64,000 nt of DNA from Virgibacillus halodenitrificans JCM 12304 (GTDB lineage Bacteria > Bacillota > Bacilli > Bacillales > Amphibacillaceae). The stretch spans positions 57,352 to 121,351 of the forward strand of contig NZ_BAZS01000006.1 in the NCBI RefSeq assembly GCF_001310895.1, given 5' to 3'. The position numbers were made by a program, and so were the translations under genes. This document shows, piece by piece, positions 37,546-46,781 of the stretch (positions within the stretch are counted from its first letter, which is position 1; each line of letters begins with the position of its first letter). Below the pieces are notes generated by a model. That model ran no database searches and was not told where the DNA came from. It saw only the letters and a program-made list of their open reading frames with translations.

Positions 37546-38837
37546 TTGAAAACAACGATTTCACAATCGCCACAATTTATAGAACAGACAGTAACCATTG
37601 GAGCGTGGTTGGCCAATAAACGATCTAGTGGTAAGATTGCTTTTTTACAGCTGCGTGATGGTACTGGATTCATCCAAGGAGTAGTAGTTAAAAATGATGT
37701 TAGTGAAGAAACATTTCAGTTAGCAAAAAATATGAACCAAGAATCATCCATGTACATAACAGGGAAAATTGTAGAGGACAATCGTTCGCCATTTGGCTAT
37801 GAAATGCAAGTAAGTAATATTGAACTGATACATGAGGCTAACGACTACCCAATTACTCCGAAAGAACATGGGACAGAGTTTTTAATGGATCACAGACATC
37901 TTTGGTTACGTTCAAAAAGGCAACATGCTGTAATGAAGATTCGTAATGAAATTATCCGTTCAACGTATCAATTCTTTAATGATAACGGGTATGTTAAAAT
38001 TGATCCACCAATTTTAACTGGTTCTTCCGCAGAAGGTACTACGGAGCTATTTCATACGAAATACTTTGATGAAGAAGCATATCTATCCCAAAGCGGTCAA
38101 CTGTATATGGAAGCTGCTGCAATGGCTTTTGGTAAAGTATTCTCTTTTGGACCTACATTCCGTGCAGAAAAGTCAAAAACTCGCCGGCATCTAATTGAAT
38201 TTTGGATGATCGAGCCTGAGATGGCATTCGTTGATCATAACGAAAGCTTGAGATACAAGAACAATACGTTAGTTTCGTTGTTCAAAGTGTATTGGAAAAT
38301 TGTAAGCTTGAACTGTCGGTATTGGAGAGAGATACAGCAAAACTGGAAAAAATTAAAGCACCATTCCCTAGAATTTCTTATGACCATGCCATAGAACTGT
38401 TAAAGGAAAAAGGGTTTGATGATATAGAATGGGGAGAAGATTTTGGCGCTCCACATGAAACAGCTATCGCAGAGAATTTTGAACAACCAGTTTTCATTAC
38501 AAATTATCCTGCTGAAATAAAAGCATTTTATATGAAGCCTGATCCGGACAGGTCTGATGTTGTACTATGTGCAGATCTTATTGCTCCGGAAGGATATGGC
38601 GAAATCATAGGCGGTTCCCAAAGGATTGATGATTTAGAATTAATGAAGGAAAGATATGAACAGCATGGTTTAACTGGGGAAGCATATGAGTGGTATTTAG
38701 AACTTAGAAAATACGGCAGTGTCCCACACTCTGGGTTTGGCCTTGGATTAGAAAGAACTGTTGCATGGTTATCAGGAGTAGACCATGTTAGAGAAACAAT
38801 TCCTTTTCCAAGACTATTAAATCGCTTATACCCGTAA
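37546..38837 (+). CDS. asnS: Asparaginyl-tRNA synthetase, frameshifted in this sequence
   Basis: Class IIb synthetase. The N-terminal OB anticodon-binding domain (about 1-110) includes [14 protein letters not shown]. Motif 2 [21 protein letters not shown] and motif 3 [13 protein letters not shown] are present. The first frame goes out of register after [23 protein letters not shown] continues in another frame. One G is missing near 38249-38250 (CTTGAGATA for CTTGGAGATA). Restored length is 430 residues, identical to B. subtilis. Start is TTG 37546 after TAGGAGAC. Confidence 0.95.
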
Positions 38838-38857
38838 TTAATATTTACCTATTATGG

Positions 38858-38886
38858 AATCCTCTGCTTCTAAGCAGGGGATTTCA
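38858..38886 (+). terminator. Probable terminator after asnS
   Basis: AATCCTCTGCT (38858-38868) pairs with AGCAGGGGATT (38873-38883), one mismatch, TCTA loop. The tail has few T. Confidence 0.5.
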
Positions 38887-38933
38887 TCTGCTTATCCTTC
38901 ATTTCGTGATATACTAAGAATGAGGTGTTCTTT

Positions 38934-39617
38934 GTGACAAAATACGTTTCTTTTCAACAAATTATAAAAAATCAAATTCATATCCCGGTTCAGCTTTTGA
39001 CTTCTTATGTCAAATTGGGGTTGACGGAAACGGATATGGTTGTAATTCTACAGATTCATCGTTTTGCAATTGAAAACAATAATTTCCCTACACCTTATGA
39101 GCTTTCCTCTGACTTAAGTATCGATGAAAAGGAATGTGCTAACATCTTGCGTAAACTTATTCAGAAAGATTTATTGTTAATTGAGCAACTAAAAAATAAC
39201 AGAAATCAACTTACTGAAGCATATAGCCTTAATCCCCTTTGGGAAAAATTATTTAAAGTAGAGGAAGTGGGGGAGAAGCATGAAGACGGTACGATATTTA
39301 TTCTCTTTGAACAGGAGTTTGGCAGGCCATTATCCCCGTTCGAAATAGAAACAATTAATACATGGCTTGATCATGATAAAATATCTGCTTCTCTAATAAA
39401 AGCCGGGCTTAGAGAATCCGTGTTGATGGGGAAATTAAATTTTAAATATATTGATCGTATACTTAGAGAATGGAAGAAAAAAGGAATAAACACGGTTGAA
39501 CAAGCCCGAGAAGCCAGTAAAAGTTTTCATTCCTCGACGAGAAATTCTTCTCAACAAGAGCAAACCAAAAAAAGAGATACATCCTTTTACTATAACTGGT
39601 TAGAGGGGGAAGATTAA
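38934..39617 (+). CDS. dnaD: Primosomal replication protein DnaD
   Basis: Helps load the helicase at oriC and at restart sites, with DnaB and DnaI. 227 residues. The N-terminal winged helix (about 1-110, PTPYELSSDLSIDEKE) is followed by the DnaB/DnaD C-terminal domain (about 125-200) with FEQEFGRPLSPFEIETINTW and the YIDRILREWKKKGI motif. Start at GTG 38934 with GAGGTG six bases upstream. Followed by nth one base after its stop. Confidence 0.93.
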   Translation: MTKYVSFQQIIKNQIHIPVQLLTSYVKLGLTETDMVVILQIHRFAIENNNFPTPYELSSDLSIDEKECANILRKLIQKDLLLIEQLKNNRNQLTEAYSLNPLWEKLFKVEEVGEKHEDGTIFILFEQEFGRPLSPFEIETINTWLDHDKISASLIKAGLRESVLMGKLNFKYIDRILREWKKKGINTVEQAREASKSFHSSTRNSSQQEQTKKRDTSFYYNWLEGED

Positions 39618-39618
39618 T

Positions 39619-40266
39619 ATGTTAAATAAAACACAAATAAGATTTTGTTTAGATGAAATGGAAAAAATGTTCCCCGAAGCAGCATGCGAGTTACAGCATA
39701 GTAATCCTTTCGAACTGGTAATAGCTGTTTTGTTATCTGCCCAATGTACAGATGTACTTGTAAATAAAGTGACAGAGGGATTATTTGAAAAGTATAAAAC
39801 CCCCGAGGATTATTTAGCTGTATCTCTTGAGCAATTACAAATGGATATTAAATCAATAGGACTATATCGAAACAAAGCAAAGAATATTCGTAAGTTATGT
39901 GAGGTTCTATTAAAGGATTATAATGGCGTAGTGCCAAATACAAAAGAAGAATTAGTGAAGCTTGCAGGTGTAGGTCGAAAAACAGCCAATGTTGTTGCTT
40001 CTGTAGCTTTTGATGAACCAGCTATTGCAGTTGATACTCATGTTGAGCGTGTTTCTAAGAGACTTGGTATATGTAGATGGAAAGATTCTGTCATTGAAGT
40101 AGAAGAAACTTTAATGCGTAAAGTTCCTAGAGAAGAGTGGAGTGTAACACATCATCGCATGATCTTTTTTGGAAGGTATCACTGTAAGGCAAGGAATCCA
40201 AATTGTTCTGAATGCCCTTTATTAGTTGTCTGTAGAGAGGGTAAAAAAAGAATGAAGAAACGTTAA
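39619..40266 (+). CDS. nth: Endonuclease III
   Basis: DNA glycosylase/AP lyase removing oxidised pyrimidines. 215 residues. Helix-hairpin-helix LVKLAGVGRKTANVV near 112-126 with the catalytic lysine K120, catalytic aspartate in VDTHVERVSKRLG near 138, and the [4Fe-4S] ligands in C-x6-C-x2-C-x5-C (CKARNPNCSECPLLVVC) near 187-203. ATG 39619. The ypoC gene found after nth in B. subtilis is absent. Confidence 0.95.
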   Translation: MLNKTQIRFCLDEMEKMFPEAACELQHSNPFELVIAVLLSAQCTDVLVNKVTEGLFEKYKTPEDYLAVSLEQLQMDIKSIGLYRNKAKNIRKLCEVLLKDYNGVVPNTKEELVKLAGVGRKTANVVASVAFDEPAIAVDTHVERVSKRLGICRWKDSVIEVEETLMRKVPREEWSVTHHRMIFFGRYHCKARNPNCSECPLLVVCREGKKRMKKR

Positions 40267-40288
40267 GTGTGGTTAATACTCACAAAAT

Positions 40289-40325
40289 AAAGAGGTAAAC
40301 GCCTAAATGGCGTTTACCTCTTTTA
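40289..40325. terminator. Bidirectional terminator between nth and ponA
   Basis: Perfect 15-bp stem 40289-40303 with 40309-40323, loop TAAAT, A-run left and T-run right. Serves both convergent genes. Confidence 0.92.
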
Positions 40326-40332
40326 AATTAAC

Positions 40333-43053
40333 TTATTCTTCGTTTTGTCCTTCCTCACCAGATTCTTCTTGGTTGTCTTCATTGTTTTGATCTTCCTGAG
40401 AATCTTCATTTCCGTTCGTTTCTTCATTTTGACTTTCCGGTACTGTAATTTGAGTACTTTGCGGTTCACCCTTAGCATCTTTATTCGCGCCTTTTTGGCC
40501 AATAGGAGTTACCTGAATAGTGTAAGATTGGCCAGGGGAGGCACCTGAAATTTCTATTCCGTTTGATTGTACCGATTGAGTTTGACCATTTACAGATACT
40601 TCAAAGGATGCTGGTGGACCATTGTAATTCCAAGAAACATCAATAATGGAATTCTCTTCGTTGTACTTTGCACTTAACCCACTCACAGCAGGAATATTTT
40701 CAGCACTATCTTCCTCTTCATTTTCTTCTTCAGTATCTTCCTCTTCTTCATCAGTTATATTGACACTTGTAGTCACAGGTTCACTCTTCATGGAGCTTGA
40801 TTCACTGCTTACCGCAACAACCTGAATTGTATATTCAGCACCTTTCTCCACTTCTGAAATCTGTATAGTCTTATCTTCTGTCGATGATAGGCTTTGCATT
40901 TCTCCACCGTCAACACTTGTGCTAACTTCAAAATTCACTTTTTCATCAGCATCATATTTCCATTTTACATCAATCGTGTTGCTTTCTTTATCGTAAGTTG
41001 CTTTTAAGTCGCTGACAGGATCAAGCTCATCATATTTTTCTGAAGTTTTCTTTGGCTCCGTACCTTTTACAAACAATTCTTTTACTATTTGAGAACTTGG
41101 AGTAAAGTCACTTGGTAACCTTGCTGGTTGCGATCCTTTTTCTACTGCAACTTCCACAACGGAGTTTGGTTTTTCAAAATCAGCTGTTTCCTTATCTTTG
41201 GAAATCTCCGTCATTGTATTTTTAAATAAAGCATGTGGAATTTTTGTATTCGGCAACGTTTTATTGTAATCATTATAACCAGTCCAAATTGATATTGTAT
41301 AATTTGTAGTGTATCCACTAAACCATGAATCTGGACTACCTTCTAATTCTGTGTGGTTGGTAGTACCTGTTTTTCCGGCTACGTGGAGTCCTGGAATATT
41401 TGCCTCTTTTCCTGTTCCTTCTGTCATTACACTCTTCAACATATCTGTTACCATGTATGCCGTGTAATCAGACATAGCAGCCTCTGGTTTAGGTTGTAAT
41501 TCAACTACTTTGCCATCCGGAAACTCAACTTTCGTTACAGCATATGGTTCATTATAAATCCCTTCATTACCAAATGCTCTATAGGCACCAGCTAATTGAA
41601 GAGGGGAGACTCCGGTACCTGTCCCGCCAATAACGTCACGGATATCTATCTGATCATTGTCAAATTTATATCCAAGCCCTTCTCCGAACTCTTGTGCTTT
41701 ATCAAGCCCTGTTTCTTTTGCTAATTTCACAGCTGGTACATTCAGTGATTGGGCAAGAGCATACCTTGCTGACATCCAACCACCATATTGTCTATTCCAG
41801 TTTCTTATTGGAGTTTCAACACCTTCATCATATGGTTTGTCATCATTAATTTGATGATAGGTGGAAATCTTATCATATTCAATTGCAGGCCCATAAGATA
41901 GAATAGGCTTGGCTGTGGAACCAGGCTGTCTGTTTAAGTCAATGGCATAATTTAAGCCACCAGCTTTTTCACTGCGATTGCCCCCAATAGAACGTATTGC
42001 GCCATTTTTGGTGTCAAGCACTACCATTCCTGCCTGCATTTCTTCATCTGGGTAGGAAATAGGGCTATTTTCTTTATCCTTTAATAAGAACTCAACATGT
42101 TCCTGGATATTTTTATCCAATGTTGTATGAATTTTTAAGCCATCTGTATCGATGTCTGCACCATCTAATTTTTCACTTACTTCTTTTCGCACTTGATCTA
42201 GAAAAGCGTCATATTTGATGGAGTCTGGCTTTGATTCATTTAATAATGATGGAATATCTACTTTTCGTGCTTCATCTGCTTCTTCCTGAGTTATTTTATT
42301 ATGTCTAACCATTAGAGTTAGAACAGTATTCATTCGTTTCTTTGTTAGTTCAGGATTTTTAAAAGGATTATATGCTGTTGGTCTTTGCGGAAGACCAGCC
42401 AAAATTGCTGCCTCAGGAAGAGTCAACTCACTTAACTCCTTCTTCCCAAAATATACATCAGCTGCTCTTGCTACACCATAAGCATTACTTCCATAGAATA
42501 TCTTGTTTAAGTACATTTCCAATATTTCTTCTTTGGAATACTTTCTTTCAAGCTTTAATGCAAGCCATTGTTCTTGTACTTTTAAGCTAATCTTTTTCTC
42601 AGGTGAAAGAAAGGATTTTTCGACAACCTGTTGGGTTATTGTACTGGCACCTTCTGAACCAAATCCATTGGTAAAGTTGGCGATAACCGCTCCACCTATT
42701 CTCCGTAAATCAATACCACTATGTTCAAAAAATCTGGCATCCTCCGTAGCAGTTACAGCGTCAACCAAAATTTGAGGCAAATCATCATACTCAATTTTCG
42801 TCCTTTTTTGGTCACCAGGTGTAGCAAAAACATCACCATCTTTGTCTAATACCTGGGAAGCAAGAGGATCGGATAATTTTGATGCTTCAATGTCGGGGGC
42901 AGTTACGATCCAGTAAGTACCTACTGCTGCCACTCCCAAACCAATCACCAGAACAAATATTAATGACGCAACTAATATCTTTTTCCATATTGGTTTCTTT
43001 TTTGTTTTCTTTTGTTTTCTTCGTGCTGTACGCGTCTGGCTCTTATCTGCCAT
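40333..43053 (-). CDS. ponA: Penicillin-binding protein 1A/1B, bifunctional peptidoglycan synthase
   Basis: Class A PBP, 906 residues. Basic cytoplasmic tail and one membrane helix (about 26-50). The GT51 transglycosylase (about 70-245) has TEDARFFEHSGID and GASTITQQVVEK. The transpeptidase has the active serine in STAK near 378 and KTGT near 560. Two fibronectin-III-like domains (about 672-760 and 793-870) precede a Glu/Asn/Gln-rich tail ending in EEGQNEE. Lies 17 bases downstream of recU on the minus strand, as in B. subtilis. GGAGGAATG supports ATG 43053. Confidence 0.95.
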   Translation of the reverse strand: MADKSQTRTARRKQKKTKKKPIWKKILVASLIFVLVIGLGVAAVGTYWIVTAPDIEASKLSDPLASQVLDKDGDVFATPGDQKRTKIEYDDLPQILVDAVTATEDARFFEHSGIDLRRIGGAVIANFTNGFGSEGASTITQQVVEKSFLSPEKKISLKVQEQWLALKLERKYSKEEILEMYLNKIFYGSNAYGVARAADVYFGKKELSELTLPEAAILAGLPQRPTAYNPFKNPELTKKRMNTVLTLMVRHNKITQEEADEARKVDIPSLLNESKPDSIKYDAFLDQVRKEVSEKLDGADIDTDGLKIHTTLDKNIQEHVEFLLKDKENSPISYPDEEMQAGMVVLDTKNGAIRSIGGNRSEKAGGLNYAIDLNRQPGSTAKPILSYGPAIEYDKISTYHQINDDKPYDEGVETPIRNWNRQYGGWMSARYALAQSLNVPAVKLAKETGLDKAQEFGEGLGYKFDNDQIDIRDVIGGTGTGVSPLQLAGAYRAFGNEGIYNEPYAVTKVEFPDGKVVELQPKPEAAMSDYTAYMVTDMLKSVMTEGTGKEANIPGLHVAGKTGTTNHTELEGSPDSWFSGYTTNYTISIWTGYNDYNKTLPNTKIPHALFKNTMTEISKDKETADFEKPNSVVEVAVEKGSQPARLPSDFTPSSQIVKELFVKGTEPKKTSEKYDELDPVSDLKATYDKESNTIDVKWKYDADEKVNFEVSTSVDGGEMQSLSSTEDKTIQISEVEKGAEYTIQVVAVSSESSSMKSEPVTTSVNITDEEEEDTEEENEEEDSAENIPAVSGLSAKYNEENSIIDVSWNYNGPPASFEVSVNGQTQSVQSNGIEISGASPGQSYTIQVTPIGQKGANKDAKGEPQSTQITVPESQNEETNGNEDSQEDQNNEDNQEESGEEGQNEE

Positions 43054-43070
43054 AGCTCATTCCTCCGTCT

Positions 43071-43661
43071 CTAAAAATAAAGCTTATCTATTGTAGCTAG
43101 GTAATCAATTCTTGCTTGATAATGAAAAGGAATCAAATATCCTTTCTTTGCTATATCACTATAAGGGATGGATTTTTTCCCACCGGATAACTTTTCTCGC
43201 CAATAATAAAAAAGATTTTCGGCCTCTAATAGGTATGTTTCGTTATACATAGAAAACCGGATGATGAGAAAACATATTCCACCGTGATCGGTTACTGATT
43301 TCATATGTTCCATTTGATGTTCGTGGACGTTTGCCAGGGGAAACAATGTTTTATTTTTTGTTTCTTTTGCCTCAAAGTCAATGTACTTATTTCTATAAAC
43401 TCCGTTATAATCGGTTGTTGAAGCCTGTTTGAAATATGCTTCAGTAATTACAGCTGCACTTCGTTTAGGGTAATTTACCTTGACAATTTGTACAGGGGTA
43501 GGCTTTTTATGAATTATAGCTTTATTACTTTCCAAATAAAATTTATTAGTAGCATTGATGTCGTCCTCTAGTGTCATTCCACGGTTACTAAACACACTTC
43601 CCATCTTCGCCTGCATCGTATTTTGAGATGTGTTAAGCCTTTTTCCATTTGGATACTTCAA
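43071..43661 (-). CDS. recU: Holliday junction resolvase RecU
   Basis: Endonuclease that resolves Holliday junctions and modulates RecA. 196 residues. SNRGMTLEDDINATN near 26, KKPTPVQIVKVNYPKR near 51, and the nuclease core TTDYNGVYRNKYIDFEAKET near 80-100 are conserved. The start is TTG 43661 (KYPNGKRL follows), with AAGGAGG eight bases upstream. The ATG overlapping it is out of frame. First gene of recU-ponA. Confidence 0.95.
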   Translation of the reverse strand: MKYPNGKRLNTSQNTMQAKMGSVFSNRGMTLEDDINATNKFYLESNKAIIHKKPTPVQIVKVNYPKRSAAVITEAYFKQASTTDYNGVYRNKYIDFEAKETKNKTLFPLANVHEHQMEHMKSVTDHGGICFLIIRFSMYNETYLLEAENLFYYWREKLSGGKKSIPYSDIAKKGYLIPFHYQARIDYLATIDKLYF

Positions 43662-43686
43662 ACATGTTTCCTCCTTGAATTACTGT

Positions 43687-43715
43687 ATCATACTATAAGA
43701 GTAGCTCGTTGATAA
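43687..43715 (-). promoter_or_regulatory. Candidate promoter of recU-ponA
   Basis: On the minus strand, TTATCA (43715-43710), 17-bp spacer, TATGAT (43692-43687), 25 bases before the recU start. Confidence 0.45.
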
Positions 43716-43787
43716 TAAAAAACAAGTATAAACTTCCTTCTTTATACAGATAGTTAAATATAAACATTGAATAAAGGAAGAAGAGAA

Positions 43788-44741
43788 ATGAATTTATCAC
43801 TTCAAGATACTAATTACCTTCATTATATAACAAAATTAACAAGGAAGCATAATAAGGACAACATATCACGTACAAAAGCTTATTTTAATTACTATGTTGC
43901 ACACCCAGAGATTAAATGGTCATTCCTTGCCAGTATGGTCTCAAGGAACGCCGGATATAACATGACCGACTTATGGCTTTCTCCATTTACCAATATGTTA
44001 AATAAGAGGGAACGTAGCCGGATGTTTATGACGTATGAACGTGCTAATTGGCTTATTTTTTCTGATGCCTATCCTCAGTTACTAACATACGAGTTATCCA
44101 TTTATCAAAACAAACCATTGTTTTATTTATTAAGAAATTTTCATACGTCTCAATTTATGATAAACGAATGGGAAAGTTTCTGGAGAACGAAGGATCTAAA
44201 TCGACTAGTAAAATCGTTAATTATTAATGAACAGAATGTAATACAAGCTCCTGTAATAAGGCAATCATTTTTTCGTAAGCATGTATTTACCAGTTTACCT
44301 TATTTACTCCAAGATTTTTTAATGATGAATGCTGCAGTTTTTCCTGGATTTTCAGGAGTTTTATACGGTATCTATGTCCATGACTTCTCGAACCTCTCAA
44401 AACGAATTAGGATAGGAAAACAATTAGCTTCTATACTTTTTGAACCAAGTATTTATCATCAAGCGATTAATTTTGCAAAGAAGTGTGAGCATACAGGTTC
44501 ACGAAAGGACTATGAACAATATATAAATGTGAATCTGCCTGCTGCGCCCGCTTTGAGAACGATTTATCCGGTAATTGAACATCAAGATATCATTCGTCGG
44601 GATTGGAGTAATTGGGTCGGTATAAAGAAAAAATGGATGGAAGATGAAAAAGTAGAAATAAAGGAGATTGGTAAACCTTTTTACCGAAAAAGGGCCATGT
44701 TGTACGCTTATTACCATTTAAAACAAACCATGAAAAATTAA
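43788..44741 (+). CDS. yppC: YppC, DUF2515 family protein
   Basis: 317-residue soluble protein of DUF2515. Charged and aromatic-rich, with the segments NISRTKAYFNYYVAHPEIKW near 24 and AVFPGFSGVLYG near 186. Position divergent from recU matches yppC in B. subtilis. Function unknown; linkage to recU is consistent in Bacillaceae but gives no mechanism. ATG 43788 has GGAAGAAGAG upstream; the frame is open from 43767 with a poorer site. Confidence 0.82.
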   Translation: MNLSLQDTNYLHYITKLTRKHNKDNISRTKAYFNYYVAHPEIKWSFLASMVSRNAGYNMTDLWLSPFTNMLNKRERSRMFMTYERANWLIFSDAYPQLLTYELSIYQNKPLFYLLRNFHTSQFMINEWESFWRTKDLNRLVKSLIINEQNVIQAPVIRQSFFRKHVFTSLPYLLQDFLMMNAAVFPGFSGVLYGIYVHDFSNLSKRIRIGKQLASILFEPSIYHQAINFAKKCEHTGSRKDYEQYINVNLPAAPALRTIYPVIEHQDIIRRDWSNWVGIKKKWMEDEKVEIKEIGKPFYRKRAMLYAYYHLKQTMKN

Positions 44742-44750
44742 TAATTTGTA

Positions 44751-44801
44751 AAAAATCCGAACCGTGATTCAGTAATAGTAATGAATCGGTTCGGATTTTT
44801 A
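44751..44801 (+). terminator. Rho-independent terminator after yppC
   Basis: AAAAATCCGAACCG (44751-44764) pairs with CGGTTCGGATTTTT (44787-44800). A-run and T-run flank it, so it could also stop leftward sspM transcription. Confidence 0.88.
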
Positions 44802-44839
44802 ATATATAAAAGTCTTTTGTGCCGCTTTCTCCTCTTTTA

Positions 44840-44944
44840 TTAAGTTGAAGGGCGATTTGGACCAGCTAACTTTTTATCTCCCTGTTTCAGAGACTTTGAT
44901 TGAATGGTTTCTGCTGATTTATCAGGTTTTAGTTTTTTGCTCAT
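44840..44944 (-). CDS. sspM: Small acid-soluble spore protein M (SspM)
   Basis: 34-residue basic peptide with the C-terminal sequence DKKLAGPNRPST, which matches the end of B. subtilis SspM (DKKLGGPNRPST). Minor SASP made in the forespore; its role is not defined. ATG at 44944 follows AAAGGAGGG on the minus strand. It lies beside yppC/yppE, the same neighbourhood as in B. subtilis. A sigma-G-like -10 lies about 23 bases upstream. Confidence 0.85.
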   Translation of the reverse strand: MSKKLKPDKSAETIQSKSLKQGDKKLAGPNRPST

Positions 44945-44966
44945 AAATAAACCCTCCTTTTGTGTG

Positions 44967-44996
44967 TAGTATGTCTCAACATGGCAGAAAAAATGA
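44967..44996 (-). promoter_or_regulatory. Possible sigma-G promoter of sspM
   Basis: On the minus strand CATACTA (44973-44967) fits the sigma-G -10 CATnHTA. The -35 about 18 bases upstream (TCATT) matches the GHATR pattern only partly. sspM would be expected to be forespore-specific. Confidence 0.35.
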
Positions 44997-45102
44997 AATA
45001 AATCACTTGTTTTGTAAGCTTTTTTCTACTTTTGTCGAAGGGGAAGGTTTAACCAGCCCAGATCGCGAATTACTATAAAAAAACCATGAGAGGGTGGATA
45101 GA

Positions 45103-45324
45103 ATGGGTTTAGCCATGTTAAAAAATGATCGAATAAGGAATGGTTTAGATAAAAAAGCAACAGAAGAGTCTCTGCAACATATGTTAGATCAATTACGTTT
45201 GTTGGATCAGAAGTTAACCACAAGCATAGATAGTGAGGTATGGGGCTGTTTTCAATCACATTATAAAGAGATAAGCGAAACAAAAAAATTTATTAGAGGT
45301 ACAATAGAATGTTATCATGATTAA
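45103..45324 (+). CDS. Hypothetical 73-residue protein upstream of yppE
   Basis: Not recognised by sequence. 73 residues, mainly helical and charged, with a likely coiled-coil stretch (ESLQHMLDQLRLLDQKL, about 25-41) and two cysteines near 51 and 69. No signal peptide or membrane helix. It sits where yppD lies in B. subtilis (between yppC and yppE), so a divergent yppD equivalent is possible. ATG 45103 follows GAGAGGGTGG, which supports it as a real gene. Confidence 0.6.
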   Translation: MGLAMLKNDRIRNGLDKKATEESLQHMLDQLRLLDQKLTTSIDSEVWGCFQSHYKEISETKKFIRGTIECYHD

Positions 45325-45392
45325 TGCTATTTAAACCTTAAAATGATAAAGTATAGAAAAGAAGAATTAGATAAAGGACGGGCTAAACGCAT

Positions 45393-45743
45393 ATGGATTT
45401 ACAAGATATAACTAAAACATTAAAACATCATTTAATATTCCTGAAACACAAATATGAAATGAACGAGCCTCCTGCCAGCATGAGGGACAAAGCATTTTTT
45501 CAACAGGTTAAGGAAGAAACCAACCCTATATATGATTTACTTGAAGAGTGGGAGGCTTTAGGTTTACAAACTGTTAAAGAAAGGAAAGTGAATGTACACC
45601 CACATCAAATTACGTCCACAAAGGAAAATATGGAATTGGTTCTCCTGCATAGCTATTATGTTGATGTAAGAAGGAAAAGGTATATGGAACTTTACAATTC
45701 AATTACTTATATTTTTGATCAACTAATAGAAGAACTTCAATAG
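45393..45743 (+). CDS. yppE: YppE, DUF1798 family protein
   Basis: 116-residue helical protein of DUF1798. LIFLKHKYEMNEPP near 15-28 and the C-terminal YNSITYIFDQLIEEL are typical. Position between yppC/yppD and cdd agrees. B. subtilis YppE is a four-helix bundle of unknown role. ATG 45393 has only a weak upstream site (GGACGGG at somewhat long spacing). Confidence 0.82.
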   Translation: MDLQDITKTLKHHLIFLKHKYEMNEPPASMRDKAFFQQVKEETNPIYDLLEEWEALGLQTVKERKVNVHPHQITSTKENMELVLLHSYYVDVRRKRYMELYNSITYIFDQLIEELQ

Positions 45744-45816
45744 ATCAGTGAAACCGCTTTACATTCACTTTATTTTCGCATATAATATCTTTCCACACGT
45801 TGAGGAGGGAATACAG

Positions 45817-46218
45817 ATGTATAGAAAACAGTTGATTGAAAAAGCAATAAAAATAAAGGAATGTGCTTATGTACCATATTCTAAGTTTCAAGTTGGGGCA
45901 GCTGTTCTTACTGGATCGGGAAGAATATACACAGGATGTAATATCGAGAACGCTGCCTATCCTTTAAGTTGTTGTGCTGAACGTGTCGCAATATTTAACG
46001 CAATTTCCAATGGGGAAAAAGAATTTAAGGAAATGGCGGTTGTTGCAGATACCCAAAGACCTGTACCACCATGCGGCTCTTGCAGACAAGTAATGAGCGA
46101 ATTCTTTTCTTCTGATATGCGGATTCATTTGACTAACCTGGAAAATGAAGTGAAAACTGTGACCATGGAAGAATTATTGCCATTTTCCTTTCAACCATCA
46201 GATTTACATAATAAATAA
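45817..46218 (+). CDS. cdd: Cytidine deaminase
   Basis: Hydrolyses cytidine and deoxycytidine to uridine forms in pyrimidine salvage. 133 residues, the tetrameric T-CDA type. YVPYSKFQVGAAV near 16-28, CNIENAAYPLSCCAERVAIF near 42-61 with a zinc cysteine and the catalytic glutamate, and PPCGSCRQ near 84-91 with the other two zinc cysteines. I start at ATG 45817 after GAGGAGGGA; the frame extends to 45748 but homology does not. Confidence 0.95.
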   Translation: MYRKQLIEKAIKIKECAYVPYSKFQVGAAVLTGSGRIYTGCNIENAAYPLSCCAERVAIFNAISNGEKEFKEMAVVADTQRPVPPCGSCRQVMSEFFSSDMRIHLTNLENEVKTVTMEELLPFSFQPSDLHNK

Positions 46219-46234
46219 CACATAAATTTCAAGT

Positions 46235-46268
46235 AAAGGAAGCTGATCTTTTTCAGGTTCCTTTTTTA
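46235..46268 (+). terminator. Terminator after cdd
   Basis: AAAGGAAGCTGA (46235-46246) pairs with TCAGGTTCCTTT (46253-46264), one mismatch, then TTT. Confidence 0.75.
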
Positions 46269-46384
46269 ATGGTATACTATAGCTAATTAATAAATATAAT
46301 TGGTAACTACAGGTATAATACTTTAAATTGACTTTCCGTTAGAAATTTGAAAAAATGAGCATGCGAATATGAAGAGGTGATTAA

Positions 46385-46702
46385 ATGAGTTTAAGTAGAG
46401 TGCAATTAAGTGGAAAAGATATACTTGAAAAAGAATTTAAGACAGCGATGCGTGGTTACAATCAAGAAGAAGTAGACGAGTTCTTGGATTCCGTGATTCA
46501 AGACTATGACACCTTTAGCCAAGAGATAGAGAGACTACAGCAAGAGAATGAGCGATTGAAGAAAACTTCTCAGGATCAAACAAGAACGAGATCTTCTGTA
46601 CAGCAAAACACCCAAGTTAATTATGATGTATTGAAGAGACTTTCAAATTTAGAAAAAGCAGTTTTTGGAAAGAAGTTTAACGAATCAGATAGTGAAATGT
46701 AA
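46385..46702 (+). CDS. gpsB: Cell division protein GpsB
   Basis: DivIVA-like adaptor that shuttles PBP1 between septum and side wall. 105 residues. The N-terminal lipid/PBP-binding domain (about 1-65) has DILEKEFKTAMRGYNQEEVDEFLD, then a coiled coil; the C-terminal trimerisation part ends VFGKKF. A partner, ponA (PBP1), is in the same window. ATG 46385 follows AGAGGTGATT. Confidence 0.95.
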   Translation: MSLSRVQLSGKDILEKEFKTAMRGYNQEEVDEFLDSVIQDYDTFSQEIERLQQENERLKKTSQDQTRTRSSVQQNTQVNYDVLKRLSNLEKAVFGKKFNESDSEM

Positions 46703-46781
46703 CAAGCTGAATAATAAATGGAAAATATTCCCACCGATTGAATTTCTTTTATTTCTGTGGTAAACTATTTATTAGCAAATT

